In this document: positions 42,019 through 51,285 of the stretch, one piece after another | Numbering within the stretch: the stretch's first letter is position 1 | Layout: each line of letters starts with the position of its first letter | NCBI RefSeq assembly: GCF_030813715.1 | Contig: NZ_JAUSUZ010000001.1 | Location: 186,001 to 250,000, forward strand | DNA: 64,000 bases | Direction of reading: 5' to 3' | From: Catenuloplanes indicus | GTDB taxonomy: Bacteria > Actinomycetota > Actinomycetes > Mycobacteriales > Micromonosporaceae | Position numbers and translations under genes: made by a program | Notes under the pieces: model-generated | The model's database searches: none | What the model saw: the letters and a program-made list of their open reading frames with translations, nothing else | What the model was told of the DNA's origin: nothing

Positions 42019-43185
42019 TCACCGGTGTGGTTGGTGCAGGTCCGGTAGCCGTGCGGTGAGCACCTGCAGTGCGATGCGCGCCTGGGCCCGGGCCGGTGCC
42101 GCGCCGACGCAGGTGTGCACCCCGGCCCCGAAGCCGAAGTGCCGGGCAGGCTTGCGCGTGACGTCGAATTGCCCGGCGTCGGGGTAGTGCTGCTCGTCGC
42201 GGTTCGCGGACGCGAACACCACCAGCACGTCCGCCCCCTGCGGGATCTCGACGCCGCCGATGGTGGCGGCGCGGGTGGCCCGGCGGAACATGGTGCGGAT
42301 CGGCGTCCGGAACCGCAGCACCTCCTCGACCGCGCCGGTGATCAGCTCCGGCCGGCGGCACAGCAGCGCCCACTGCTGCGGGTGGGCGGCCAGGAGCGTC
42401 ACGGCGCTGCCGATGAGGTCCGCGGTGGTGATGTGCCCCGCACCGAACGCGCTGCTGATCGTGGTGACCAGTTCCGCCTCCTGGTCGGCGGTCAGTGGCC
42501 CGTCGCCGTCGGCCAGTGCGGCCGTGACGTCGCTGATCAGGTCGCCGTTCGGTGCCGCGCGCCGCCGGTGGGCGTACCGTGCGACGAGGTGCTGGTACGC
42601 GACGACGGCCCGGGCGTCGGCCGCTTCGTCAGCCTCGGTGAGGTCGGTGACGCCCAGCCGGAACGACGCCTCGCTGCCGTCGCGTGCGGTCGGCACGTCG
42701 CCGGGTGCGAACCCGAACATCTCGGCTGCGGTCCGCAGCGGCAGTGGCTTCGCGAACCGGGTGATCAGGTCGGTGCTGCCGTCCGTGGCCAGCCCGTCGA
42801 CCAGGGTCTCGGCCCGTGCCCGTACGCCCGGCTCCAGGTCTTTGATCCGGCCGGGTGCGGTCAGGTGCCGCGTGTACGGCAACCGTAGCCGGCGGTGGGT
42901 GTCCCCGTCGGACGTGACGTTGTCCGCGCGCGGTGCGAACCCCTCGGCGAGCGCGGTCAGCGTCGCCGGGTGCAGCGGCCGGAACGGCCGCAGGCTGTTG
43001 ACCGAGGAGAAACCCGCCCAGTCCTTGACCACGGCCTGGACGTCGGCGAACCGGGTCACCAGCCAGGCGTCGATGCGCGGTGCGTAGAGCACCGGTTCCC
43101 GGCGGCGGGCCTCGGCGTAGAAGGGGTACGGGTCCTCGGCGTGTGCGCCGAGCGGGTCGTAGCTCTCCGCGAGATCACTGACCAC
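42019..43185 (-). CDS. cytochrome P450, class I actinobacterial type
   Basis: Protein of 388 aa. K-helix EEVLRFRTP, heme loop FGFGAGVHTCVGAAPAR (axial Cys near 359). The I-helix reads FGAGHITTADL: His stands where most P450s have Asp/Glu before the oxygen-activating Thr (A-G-H-I-T), which also occurs in a few unusual P450s. GTG start at 43185 with GAGGAGCCGCCAC. First gene of the operon with the BMP importer (39-nt gap), suggesting that it oxidises what the importer brings in (inference). Confidence 0.9.
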   Translation of the reverse strand: MVSDLAESYDPLGAHAEDPYPFYAEARRREPVLYAPRIDAWLVTRFADVQAVVKDWAGFSSVNSLRPFRPLHPATLTALAEGFAPRADNVTSDGDTHRRLRLPYTRHLTAPGRIKDLEPGVRARAETLVDGLATDGSTDLITRFAKPLPLRTAAEMFGFAPGDVPTARDGSEASFRLGVTDLTEADEAADARAVVAYQHLVARYAHRRRAAPNGDLISDVTAALADGDGPLTADQEAELVTTISSAFGAGHITTADLIGSAVTLLAAHPQQWALLCRRPELITGAVEEVLRFRTPIRTMFRRATRAATIGGVEIPQGADVLVVFASANRDEQHYPDAGQFDVTRKPARHFGFGAGVHTCVGAAPARAQARIALQVLTARLPDLHQPHR

Positions 43186-43338
43186 GTGGCGGCTCCTCGG
43201 GTGACTGCCGGTCCATCGAGAGTGAACCATGGCCGGGACGCCGGGCAACAGTGCCGCCGATTCCGTCGTGGACGAGGACGACGGCCGGGAGCGGAGGTGG
43301 TTTACTCCCCTGAAACCAACTCCGATTCGGGGGTGTCG

Positions 43339-44406
43339 ATGGCAGGCAACGGTCGCGCGGGCAAGGAGTTCGGTGTCTTCCTCCCGATCGGCAACGGCGG
43401 CTGGATGATCTCCCGGTCGGCGCCGCACCCCGAGGCGACCTACGCCTACAACCGCCGGGTGGCGCGCGACGCCGAGGCGATCGGGCTGGACTTCATCATG
43501 TCGATGGCGAAATGGAAGGGCTTCGGCGGCAGCACCGACCACTGGGGCCGCACCCTGGAGTCGATGACGATGATGTCGGCGCTGGCCGAGGCGACCAGCA
43601 CGGTCGGCATCTGGGCCACCGTGCACGCGAACGTGTTCCATCCCGCGCTCGCCGCCAAGATGTTCACCACCCTGCAGGACGTCTCCGGCGGCCGGGCCGG
43701 GATGAACATCGTCAACGGCTCCTACGCCGCCGAGTTCGCCCAGATGGGCCTGTGGGACCCGGCCCTGTCGCACGACGAGCGCTACCGGATGACCGAGGAA
43801 TGGCTGATCGCGGTCCTGCGGCTGTGGACCGAGGACACCGTGACGATGGCCGGTGACTTCTTCACCCTCCAGGACTGCGAGTCACGCCCGCACCCGGCGG
43901 TCCGGCCGACGCTGATCAGCGCCGGCCGGTCGGAGAAGGGCCGCGAATTCCAGGCACGGTACGCCGACGGCGCCTTCCTCAGCGCCGACAACCTCGACCA
44001 GATGCGCGACTACTCCCGCGCGGTCCACGACCGGGCCGCCGACCTCGGGCGCACGATCAAGACCTACTCGATGCTCACCGTCGTGCTCGACGAGACCGAC
44101 GCGGCCGCGGCGGCCAGGGCGGCCCGCTACGCCGTCGGCCTCGACAAGGTCGCCCTGGCCGGGATGCGCGCGTCGTGGGGCATCCCGGCCGACGCGGCAC
44201 GCGCCTGGGCCGAGGGCGCCCCCGGGGCGGAGGCGTTCCAGACCGCGTACGTGACCGGCCGCCCGGAGACGATCACCGAGCACATCACGCACATCATGAC
44301 GGCCGCCGAACTGGACGGCCTGATGCTGATCTTCCCGGACTACCACGCCGACCTGCCCCCGTTCGGCGAGTCGGTCCTGCCCGCCCTCCGCCGCAGCCTC
44401 ACCTGA
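43339..44406 (+). CDS. RutA-like LLM-class flavin monooxygenase
   Basis: Protein of 355 aa, luciferase-like barrel. The segments FGVFLPIGNGGW, DFIMSMAKWKGFGGSTDHWG, SGGRAGMNIVNG, FAQMGLWD, GDFFTLQDCESRPHPAVRPTLISAG and LDGLMLIFPDYHADLPPFGE match pyrimidine monooxygenase RutA of the uracil-degrading Rut pathway closely. RutA opens the pyrimidine ring with O2 and reduced FMN; a flavin reductase (RutF) would be needed and none is nearby. GTG at 43333 is an alternative start; no strong ribosome site. Divergent from the P450-BMP operon. Whether uracil or a related heterocycle is the substrate is open. Confidence 0.82.
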   Translation: MAGNGRAGKEFGVFLPIGNGGWMISRSAPHPEATYAYNRRVARDAEAIGLDFIMSMAKWKGFGGSTDHWGRTLESMTMMSALAEATSTVGIWATVHANVFHPALAAKMFTTLQDVSGGRAGMNIVNGSYAAEFAQMGLWDPALSHDERYRMTEEWLIAVLRLWTEDTVTMAGDFFTLQDCESRPHPAVRPTLISAGRSEKGREFQARYADGAFLSADNLDQMRDYSRAVHDRAADLGRTIKTYSMLTVVLDETDAAAAARAARYAVGLDKVALAGMRASWGIPADAARAWAEGAPGAEAFQTAYVTGRPETITEHITHIMTAAELDGLMLIFPDYHADLPPFGESVLPALRRSLT

Positions 44407-44417
44407 CCGGCGGGGGG

Positions 44418-45365
44418 TCAGGTGAGGTGGGGCAGAACCGTGGCGAGCTCGGCCCACTGCTGTGCGGGGATCTGCTGGCCGGGGGTGATGACGTGCAGCG
44501 CGACGTGGTCGGCGCCGGCGTCCAGGTGTTGCTGGATCCGGGTCCGGACGGCTTCGAGGTCGCCCCGGGCGACGAGTGCGTCGATGAGGCGGTCGCTGCC
44601 GCCGGGCACGAAGTCGGCGTCGGAGAATCCGAGGCGGCGCAGGTTGCCCTGATAGGTGTGCAGGCCGAGGAAGAAGCCGATGCCGTCCCGGGCGATCTCG
44701 CGGGCCCGGCTCGGGTCGGTGTCCAGGACGACGGTCAGGTGCGGGGCGAGGAGGGCGTCGCCGCCGAGGTTCTCCCGGTAGCCGGCGGCGGCCTCGGCCG
44801 GTACGAGGAACGGGTGCAGTCCTGCGGTCCGGGCTCCGGCGAGCGTGGCCATTCTCGGTCCGAGTGAGCCCAGAAGCCGGCGGTGCCCGGGAAGCGGCGC
44901 CGGTGCGTCATCGAGGACTTGGAGGTAGCTGTCCATCTCCTGGACGGCCGTGCTGAACGGCTTGCCGAGGGCACGGGCCACTTCCGGGGCGCTCACGCCC
45001 AGTCCGGTGAGCAGCCGGCCGGGGAAACGCGACTCGACCGTGGCGGCGTGGGCGGCCAGTTCGGCGGGTTCCTGCTTCCAGATGCTCTGTACGCCGATGA
45101 CGACGGACGCCTGCCGGGTGGCGTGCAGGAGACGTTGCGCGTCGGTGAACACCGGGCCGCCGTCCAGCCCGGGAATCCACAACGCGCGGAACCCGGCCTC
45201 GTCCAGATCATGCGCGGCGTGTTCGATCGCCTGGGCGGGAGCGGTGCGCAGCTGCATGCTCCACACACCGGCCCGGCCGAGCCGTTCGCGCCACCGCGCA
45301 CGGTTGCCGTGGGCGCTTGTTGCAGCGCCGCTGTCGTTCGATGCTGTCCTCGGGTCACCGGTCAT
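44418..45365 (-). CDS. F420-dependent LLM-class oxidoreductase
   Basis: Protein of 315 aa. Luciferase-like barrel with RAGVWSMQLRTAPAQAIEHA, FRALWIPGLDGGPVFTDAQ, GVQSIWKQEPAELAAHAA, FPGRLLTGLGVS and PFLVPAEAAAGYRENLGGDALL, the pattern of the actinobacterial F420 subfamily named by TIGR03620. F420 use is inferred from family. Its stop faces the stop of the RutA-like gene 11 nt away. The ATG at 45365 was taken; the frame upstream to 45437 lacks a site. Confidence 0.85.
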   Translation of the reverse strand: MTGDPRTASNDSGAATSAHGNRARWRERLGRAGVWSMQLRTAPAQAIEHAAHDLDEAGFRALWIPGLDGGPVFTDAQRLLHATRQASVVIGVQSIWKQEPAELAAHAATVESRFPGRLLTGLGVSAPEVARALGKPFSTAVQEMDSYLQVLDDAPAPLPGHRRLLGSLGPRMATLAGARTAGLHPFLVPAEAAAGYRENLGGDALLAPHLTVVLDTDPSRAREIARDGIGFFLGLHTYQGNLRRLGFSDADFVPGGSDRLIDALVARGDLEAVRTRIQQHLDAGADHVALHVITPGQQIPAQQWAELATVLPHLT

Positions 45366-45530
45366 GTGATCGTCCTGCCAGTCATAGATGTGGGGCGGTG
45401 TGGGGGTGCGGGGACGACCCCGGTCGGCCGCGCGCACCCCGCGGCCGACCGGGTCTCCGAGCCAGGGCCGGTATCGACGCGGGCGGCACCTTGACCACGC
45501 CTCGCTCCGGCCTTCACGTCGAGACCGGGG

Positions 45531-46310
45531 CTAGATGGCGGGGAGTTCGCCGCCGTCGACGTTCAGGCTCGCCCCGGTGATCCACTGGGCTCGGTCCGAG
45601 GCGAGGAAGGCGACGGCCTCGGCGATGTCCCGCGGGTCGCCGGGGCGGCCGAGCGGGATGCCCGCGGTGATCGCGGCGAGCTCGACGCCCATCGCGTCGG
45701 CGAAGTTCTGGCGGATCACGTCGGCGCCTGGGGTGAGCACGTTGCCGGGCATGATCGTGGTGACGCGGATCCCGGCCGGCGCCAGCTCCGCGGCGAGCGC
45801 CTTGCCGTAGGTGTTGAGCGCGGCCTTCGCGGCGCCGTAGTGCGCCAGCGGCGGGCCGGGCAGGATCGCCGACCCGGAGGAGATGTTGACGATCACGCCG
45901 CCCGCTCCGGCCTCGCGCAGCGCCGGCAGCAGCGCGTTGTTGACCCGCACGGCGGACAGGTAGTTGAGGTCGAGCGCGTCGCGCCATTCCTCGTCCGGGA
46001 TGGTCGCGATGCCGCCGAGGTGAGTCCGCGCCGCGGCCGCGTTGTTCACCACGATGTCGACGCCGCCGAGCTCGCGCAGCGCTGCCGCGGTGAACGCCTG
46101 AACGCCGGCGAGCGTGCTGATGTCGCCCTGGATGAAGGTGGCGCCCTTCGGCGTCTCGCCGGTGGCGTTGCGTGCCGTGGTGACGACGCGCGCGCCGCCG
46201 TCGAGCAGCCGCTGCACGACAGCCGCGCCGATACCGCGCGAACCGCCGGTGACGATCGCGCGCTTGCCGGCGAACTCGGTGAGGTCTGCTGGAACAAGGG
46301 TTTTGAACAT
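45531..46310 (-). CDS. short-chain dehydrogenase/reductase
   Basis: Protein of 259 aa, classical SDR. TGGSRGIG cofactor loop (20-28), GDIST, VNNAAAARTHLGG, ISSGSAILPGPP and YGAAKAALNTYGKALAAELA (Tyr and Lys), with C-terminal WITGASLNVDGGELP. Diverges from a TetR gene across a palindromic operator, the usual arrangement of an SDR with its repressor. Substrate unknown. Confidence 0.92.
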   Translation of the reverse strand: MFKTLVPADLTEFAGKRAIVTGGSRGIGAAVVQRLLDGGARVVTTARNATGETPKGATFIQGDISTLAGVQAFTAAALRELGGVDIVVNNAAAARTHLGGIATIPDEEWRDALDLNYLSAVRVNNALLPALREAGAGGVIVNISSGSAILPGPPLAHYGAAKAALNTYGKALAAELAPAGIRVTTIMPGNVLTPGADVIRQNFADAMGVELAAITAGIPLGRPGDPRDIAEAVAFLASDRAQWITGASLNVDGGELPAI

Positions 46311-46327
46311 GCGTTCAGAATAAGCAT

Positions 46328-46350
46328 GTTCTGGAACGCACGTCCAGAAC
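46328..46350. promoter_or_regulatory. TetR operator between divergent SDR and tetR
   Basis: Inverted repeat GTTCTGGA-ACGCACG-TCCAGAAC with perfect 8-bp arms. Further half-sites GTTCAGAA lie on each side (near 46314 and 46366), so several repressor dimers may bind. Confidence 0.7.
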
Positions 46351-46390
46351 TTTTTTGGAACCAGCGTTCAGAACGACGTACCATGGGGGC

Positions 46391-46987
46391 ATGGGGCGTC
46401 CACGTAAATTCGATGAGCACGAGGTGCTGGTCGCTGTGCGCCGGCAGTTCAACGAGACCGGCTACCACGGCACCTCGGTCGAGGATCTGTCCCGCGTGAC
46501 AGGGCTGAGCAAAGGCAGCCTCTACAGCGCTTTCGGCGACAAGGACACGCTGTTCCGGCGCATCTTCGAGGAATACTGCGCCAGCTCCGACCAGGGCGCC
46601 GCCGCGCGGGTCGACGGTCCGGAGGATCAGGCACTCGACCGCCTCCGCGCCTGGCTCGCCGCGCCCGAGGGCTGCCCCGACCGGCGTGGCTGCCTGCTGG
46701 CCAAGACCACCGCCGAACTGGCGTGGGAGGACGAAAACATCGCTGCCCGCTCGCGCGCGGCGTACGAAACGCTGCTCGAAAGCTGCCGCCTGCTCGTCGA
46801 GCAGGCACAGCGTGCCGGACAGGTCGATCCGGCCGCCGACCCCGAGGCGCTCGGCGGGCTCATCCTGGCCACGCATCGCGGGCTTGAGGCGCTCCTCAAG
46901 GCGGGGGTCGACACGAAGACGCTGAACCGCATCGCCGACGCCGCGATCGACGGCATCACGCTCAGCCCCGCGCGCCCGAGCGCGTGA
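46391..46987 (+). CDS. TetR-family repressor
   Basis: Protein of 198 aa. GRPRKFDEHEVLVAVRRQFNE and the helix-turn-helix SVEDLSRVTGLSKGSLYSAFGDK (about 32-54) resemble the TetR_C_16/AcrR-like regulators that control a divergent oxidoreductase. The middle carries a conserved DRRGCLLAKTTAELA (Cys 98-region), seen in regulators of this group. Likely represses itself and the SDR through the operator at 46328. Confidence 0.9.
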   Translation: MGRPRKFDEHEVLVAVRRQFNETGYHGTSVEDLSRVTGLSKGSLYSAFGDKDTLFRRIFEEYCASSDQGAAARVDGPEDQALDRLRAWLAAPEGCPDRRGCLLAKTTAELAWEDENIAARSRAAYETLLESCRLLVEQAQRAGQVDPAADPEALGGLILATHRGLEALLKAGVDTKTLNRIADAAIDGITLSPARPSA

Positions 46988-47104
46988 CGGCCGGCCTGCG
47001 CCGGGTGCACACGCCCGTCCGCGGCCACACCTGAGGTCTGCGCGCACTGCGGCGGCGACGCCGTACCGGATGTCCTGCGACTGGTATCGACCCACAGACA
47101 GAAG

Positions 47105-47738
47105 TTGGGATGCGCCTCGACAAGGTCACGGTCACCGCTTCGCCGCGAGAGCACACCGCGCGCCAGCGCGAACCAGTTCGCCGCCAAGCCGCTGGGGGCC
47201 TGGCTGTTCGTGATCACCGCCGCGGCGCCGTTCGGGGTCAACGCGCTGACGTTCGCACTGGCCGCCGCGCTGATCGCGAAGATCCGGCCGGTTCCCGCAC
47301 CACCGGCCGGGTCCCGGACACGGCTGCGCGCGGACATCGCCCACGGGATCCGCTGGCTGTGGGGGCATCGTCTGCTGCGGACGCTCGCCGTCAGCATGGG
47401 ACTGGGGAACGTGGCGTTCTGCGCCGCGCCCGCGGTGTTCGTGCTCTACACCAGTGAGCGGCTGGGCCTGTCCGGCGTCGGCTACGGATTCCCGATGATC
47501 ACCTTCGCCGTCTTCGGTGTCCACATCATGGTCTGGCGTGGTCGTGGTGACCCTGCGCCAGCGAGCCGGCCCGGCCGCGACCAACGACACCGGGATCGAC
47601 CGGCTCTGCATGAGGCGCAACGTCGTTGCAGCGGTTTTGGCAGCTCTTCGCGTTCTGTTCGGCTGCGATACACCAGGAAAACGGATGCGCGGTCGTGGTG
47701 GCCCGGATTGCGATGATCATCTACGCTGCGGCCGTTGA
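47105..47738 (+). pseudogene. remnant of an MFS exporter
   Basis: Residues coded from about 47170 (ANQFAAKPLGAWLFVITAAA, then FGVNALTFALAAALIAKIRP and GIRWLWGHRLLRTLAVSMGL) are the middle of an MFS_3/EntS-like transporter. The frame then jumps: VVVVTLRQRAGPA, the family's V-V-x-S-L-R-Q-x-x-V-P motif, appears in the next frame near 47535. The first half of the protein and the end are missing. Confidence 0.7.
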
Positions 47739-47763
47739 GGTGATGGAGTGAAAGGCGTTATCG

Positions 47764-48153
47764 GTGTCGCAGTCCGAAGCAAGGCGAATGCATTGGACCC
47801 CGATTCTGCTGGGTGTGGCCGTCATCGGATTCCTCGGTTGCATGGGCGGCATGTTCTGGCTGGCTTACAAGTCGTTGGGCATCGATCATCTCAGCGATGA
47901 GGAGATTCGCGACGGCCGTGCGTGTACCGCGGCGGTACTGTCCATCGAGGACACGGGATCGATCCTCAACGACGACACGGTCTACGAGTTCACGCTCCGG
48001 GTGCAGCCGTCGGACGGCACCGGGTACGAGGCCACCGTTCGGGACGCGCTGAACTCGGTCGAGGCCGGGCGGGTCGGTGCGGGCACCACCGAGTTCCGGT
48101 GTGTCATCGACCGGGACGAGGCTTCCCGCATCGAGGTCTTCTGGTCCGACTGA
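47764..48153 (+). CDS. membrane-anchored hypothetical protein (DUF3592-like)
   Basis: Protein of 129 aa. One membrane segment (about 11-33, PILLGVAVIGFLGCMGGMFWLAY), then an exposed domain beginning ACTAAVLSIEDTGSILNDDTVYEF and ending CVIDRDEASRIEVFW, as in DUF3592-type small membrane proteins: a beta domain with the V-x-D-x-x-x-x-x-V/I-F-W end. GTG start at 47764; ATG at 47788 would still leave the membrane segment. Confidence 0.7.
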   Translation: MSQSEARRMHWTPILLGVAVIGFLGCMGGMFWLAYKSLGIDHLSDEEIRDGRACTAAVLSIEDTGSILNDDTVYEFTLRVQPSDGTGYEATVRDALNSVEAGRVGAGTTEFRCVIDRDEASRIEVFWSD

Positions 48154-48824
48154 CCGGGGCGCCCACACCCCGGGTTTGCCGGACCACCCGCGGATCCGCG
48201 GCCGCGGGAGCAGCGGGACGGGACCACGCCGGAAGCGGGACATCGGGTGGTGGAGAGACCGGCGCCACCGGCGGCGGCCGACGGCACGGGGATCAGGCGT
48301 CGTCGGTGCCGACGAGCGTGAGCCGGTGCCGGCCAAGGTCCAGGACGGCCGGTCCTGCCCGGACTCCGCCGGACGACGACCCGGACGGCGTCACGCCCGG
48401 CATGCAACGTACGGTCGGCAAACGGCGCTGACCTCCGCACGTTCAGCCGTACGCCGGCCGAGGGCCTCGTACGGGATGATCGCTGCTGCTCGATCATGGC
48501 CGACAGTGCGGTGGTCTCGGAGGCCGGCACGCTCATGCTCAGCACGTGCGCGGTGCGCGGGCCGGCGGGCGCGTACCGGACGGCGTCGGCCGCGTGTGGC
48601 AGGCAGCGGTGCCACGGCTCGAACAGGGTCTGCTGCCACGGCGCGATGTCCTGATCGGCCGGGAGAAAATCGGCGAGGCAGTCACTGACGGTGGGCACGG
48701 CGCGTGGCCGGCCGGCGCTCCACTCCGGTCCGGCCGGCATCCAGCGGAAGCCGGCCACGAACCCGGCCAGAATGTAGCTCTCGGTCACCTGCCCATGATC
48801 GCCGACCGCTTCGTCACCTTCCAT
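47982..48824 (-). pseudogene. 3'-truncated gene of unknown family
   Basis: The start is 3 nt after the stop of the ketopantoate-reductase-like gene. The first 115 residues (from EGDEAVGDHGQVTESYILAG to SMSVPASETTALSAMIEQQR) look like genuine coding sequence; after that, near 48475, the frame becomes Arg/Pro-rich and runs antisense into the DUF3592-like gene. I do not recognise the family; the natural 3' end is probably lost. The stretch 48154-48475 holds nothing else I can name. Confidence 0.4.
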
Positions 48825-48827
48825 CGC

Positions 48828-49703
48828 CTACCGAACTCGCGCATAGGTGCGCATCTGCGCGGCCATCCGCTCGAGTTCGGCTGCCACCGCCGCGGGCGAG
48901 GCGGTGTTGAGGCCGCTGTGCAGCGCCGTCGGACCGCGCAGGAAGCGCCGCAGCACGGTCACGAGCAACCCTTCCGGCAGAACCTGGAACGCGCCGAACC
49001 CGCGGGGGACCGGCGGGTTCGGCATGGCGGCCAGGTTCTGCCGGATGAGGCGGACCATGCCGCGCAGCGCGCCCGGATCGCCGGCCAGCGCCAGCGGTCC
49101 GCCCGCCGCGTTCGCCGCCTGCTCGAGCGGCACCGAGAAGGCGGCGTGCGTCTTGAGCCAGGCGTCGATCCGCGGCTCGGCCTTGGCGTTGATCCCGGCG
49201 GCGCGGACGTCCCGCACGATCCGGCGCAGTCGCGGGGTGCTACGCCCGTCGGGTTCGCCGATCGGCATCGGGACCATGCGGGTGGCAAGGCCGGCCGGGC
49301 GGTAGCGGACCACGTCACCGTCCATCGTGCCGCCGGCCGCGCCGAAGCCGAGCAGCACCCGCTCGTGGCCGATCACCGCTCCCAGCGGTTCCGCACCGGC
49401 CGCCCAGTTGAGCAGGAACAGCACGTCGCCGTCGAGGCCGGCGAGCGACTCCAGCACCGCGTCCACCTGATGGGTACGGACGAAGACGGTGGTCAGGTCG
49501 TACCCGCCGGCCGGGTGCTCGACCACGGGGACCGGCACCCGCGTGACGGCCGGGGCGTCTCCCTCGGCGAGTTGCACGCCGTCCCGGCGCAGGGCGGCCA
49601 GGCGCGCACCGCGGGCCAGCAGCGCGACGTCGTGCCCGGCCTCGTGCATCCGGGCGGCGAACAGGCTGCCGAGCACTCCGGCGCCGTACACGAGCAGTTT
49701 CAT
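48828..49703 (-). CDS. ketopantoate reductase-like (ApbA/PanE family) oxidoreductase
   Basis: Protein of 291 aa. N-terminal Rossmann motif LLVYGAGVLGSLFAARM with G-x-G-x2-G (residues 7-12), RTHQVDAVLES and LLNWAAGAE follow, and a C-terminal helical domain closes it. Family members reduce 2-ketopantoate with NADPH, but many actinobacterial paralogues beside a regulator act on other substrates, and the Lys/Glu catalytic pair cannot be assigned with confidence (K in WLKTHAAF). A strong palindrome lies 25 nt upstream, suggesting a dedicated repressor. Confidence 0.78.
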   Translation of the reverse strand: MKLLVYGAGVLGSLFAARMHEAGHDVALLARGARLAALRRDGVQLAEGDAPAVTRVPVPVVEHPAGGYDLTTVFVRTHQVDAVLESLAGLDGDVLFLLNWAAGAEPLGAVIGHERVLLGFGAAGGTMDGDVVRYRPAGLATRMVPMPIGEPDGRSTPRLRRIVRDVRAAGINAKAEPRIDAWLKTHAAFSVPLEQAANAAGGPLALAGDPGALRGMVRLIRQNLAAMPNPPVPRGFGAFQVLPEGLLVTVLRRFLRGPTALHSGLNTASPAAVAAELERMAAQMRTYARVR

Positions 49704-49728
49704 GGCAGCCTTTCGAGAACCACTGTCT

Positions 49729-49759
49729 CATACGATCGTTTGATTAATACGATCGTATG
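49729..49759. promoter_or_regulatory. operator with 11-bp arms upstream of the ketopantoate-reductase-like gene
   Basis: CATACGATCGT and ACGATCGTATG, perfect 11-bp arms around 9 nt. It begins 25 nt before the start, overlapping the expected promoter. A TetR-type repressor would be expected nearby but no intact one is adjacent. Confidence 0.65.
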
Positions 49760-50230
49760 ATACGCGGGTGCGCCAGCGGCGGGCGGCGGCCCGCTGCCGG
49801 GCCGATTCGTACAACAGGACCGGGGCGGCGGTCGCCGCGTTCAGGGAGCTGGCGGACCCGGACATGGGGATCCGGACGGACCTGGTCGCACACCTGGCGC
49901 CAACCGGAGCTGAGGCCGGTCGTCTCATTACCGATCACCGCCAGGGTGGGCTGGGTGAAGTCGTGGCCGACGGCACGGAGATCGGCGACCCAGGACAGGA
50001 CGGCCCGGTGGGCGGGTACCCGGACCACGGGCACGGCGAACAGCGAGCCGGTGCTCGCCCGGACCGCCTTCGGGTCGTACACGTCCGCGGACCGCACGAG
50101 ACGGCGACCTTCAGGGTGATCGGTCGTACGCCCGGCACGAGGAACTCGCCGCGTCGCTGCCGCGTGGACCGGTTGCCGAGCAGCGCCTGCCACCGCTGGA
50201 ACCGTGCGTTGCGGCCACTCACCCGCGGCA
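49744..50230 (-). pseudogene. relic of a TrmH/SpoU rRNA or tRNA methyltransferase
   Basis: Three frames hold the family's parts in order: RNARFQRWQALLGNRSTRQR and then GEFLVPGVRPITL (N-terminus), YDPKAVRASTGSLFAVPVVR with LAVIGNETTGLSSGW (motif 1-2), and VRIPMSGSASSLNAATAAPV (motif 3). Roughly 100 residues between the first two blocks are missing and at least two frameshifts are needed. The intact enzyme methylates a ribose 2'-OH using SAM; this copy cannot. Confidence 0.72.
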
Positions 50231-50233
50231 CCG

Positions 50234-51019
50234 CTACCGGACCCCGCCCGCGTCCTGTCCGAGACCCCGGCGGATCGCCGTCTCCACGGGGGAGTACGCG
50301 CCGTCGGGCCGCTCCAGTGCGTACGGTGCGCCCGGCATCAGCGGCGGCTGGGCCATGAAACGGGGAACGCTTCCGTGGTGCGGTTGCGCCGCGTGCACCA
50401 GGAACGGGTGGCACAGGAAGACGTCGCCCGGAGATCCGGTCGCGAGGGCGAGCGGCCGGTGCGCGGACGCCGCCGCCAGGTCGGGCGCGAGGGTCAGTCC
50501 GCTCGCCCCCTCCGTCCCGTACTTCTCCAGCACCGCCGGTACGTCGAGATGGGAGCCGACCCGGATCCTGGTCGGGGCGTCCGTCTCACCGACCTCACTG
50601 AACAGGAACAGCATCAGCAGGGCCCGGCCGCGGGAGTACACATTGGTGAAGTACCAGCTCTCGCCGTCCGGCAGATAGCTGCCCTCGATGTGCCAGCCCG
50701 CGTCGTCCGGCTCCTCCTCGTGCGGGAACCGCAGCGGGAAGGTGCCCAGCGAGTAACGCGGCTCCCAGCGTCCCGGACCGGCGAGCAGGTCGTACGCGTG
50801 ATGCAGGAACGGGGAGTTGGGAGCGGCGGCGAACGGCCCCTGCGCCATGCCGGGCACCCAGTGCACGGGCTGCGTCCACGTCACCGGGTCGTCCGGGTCG
50901 CAGCCCGTCTCCCGCCACAGCAGACGCGCGCAGTCCGCTGCCACGCGCGGCGCGACGGCGCCCTCCAGCTTCACGAAGCCGTCGCGGAGAAAGCGGGATA
51001 CCAAGGCCGTGTCGTCCAT
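50234..51019 (-). CDS. PhyH-family Fe(II)/2-oxoglutarate dioxygenase
   Basis: Protein of 261 aa with the phytanoyl-CoA dioxygenase pattern: LVSRFLRDGFVKLEGAVAP at the start, GWHIEGSY (first His with a Glu where many have H-x-D), and FLCHPFLVHAAQPHHGSVPRF (distal His and the 2-oxoglutarate Arg). The metal triad would be H-x-E...H, close to the PhyH consensus. Substrate unknown; such enzymes hydroxylate or halogenate lipids and peptides. Stands just upstream of the relic TrmH on the same strand. Confidence 0.82.
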   Translation of the reverse strand: MDDTALVSRFLRDGFVKLEGAVAPRVAADCARLLWRETGCDPDDPVTWTQPVHWVPGMAQGPFAAAPNSPFLHHAYDLLAGPGRWEPRYSLGTFPLRFPHEEEPDDAGWHIEGSYLPDGESWYFTNVYSRGRALLMLFLFSEVGETDAPTRIRVGSHLDVPAVLEKYGTEGASGLTLAPDLAAASAHRPLALATGSPGDVFLCHPFLVHAAQPHHGSVPRFMAQPPLMPGAPYALERPDGAYSPVETAIRRGLGQDAGGVR

Positions 51020-51285
51020 GCCCCCATCGTGCGACGGCGCCGGACGCGATCACCCGACACTTTCCGCGTCACTTCGGTCGGTGCACCCACCCTCGTCTGA
51101 TCGAACGCGCCGGGCACCGCGTGCAGGCCTCCGCGAGACGGGCCGCCCGAATTGTCGATCGGTACCGTGGGTAACGCCACGCTCAGCCTACATCGCGGCC
51201 GAAGCGCCGTCACTCGGGCGAAAAGCCCTGTGGAACAAGGGCTTCCCGCGCCTACGGTGATGCGGTCGCCGACGTGGGAGGCCGT

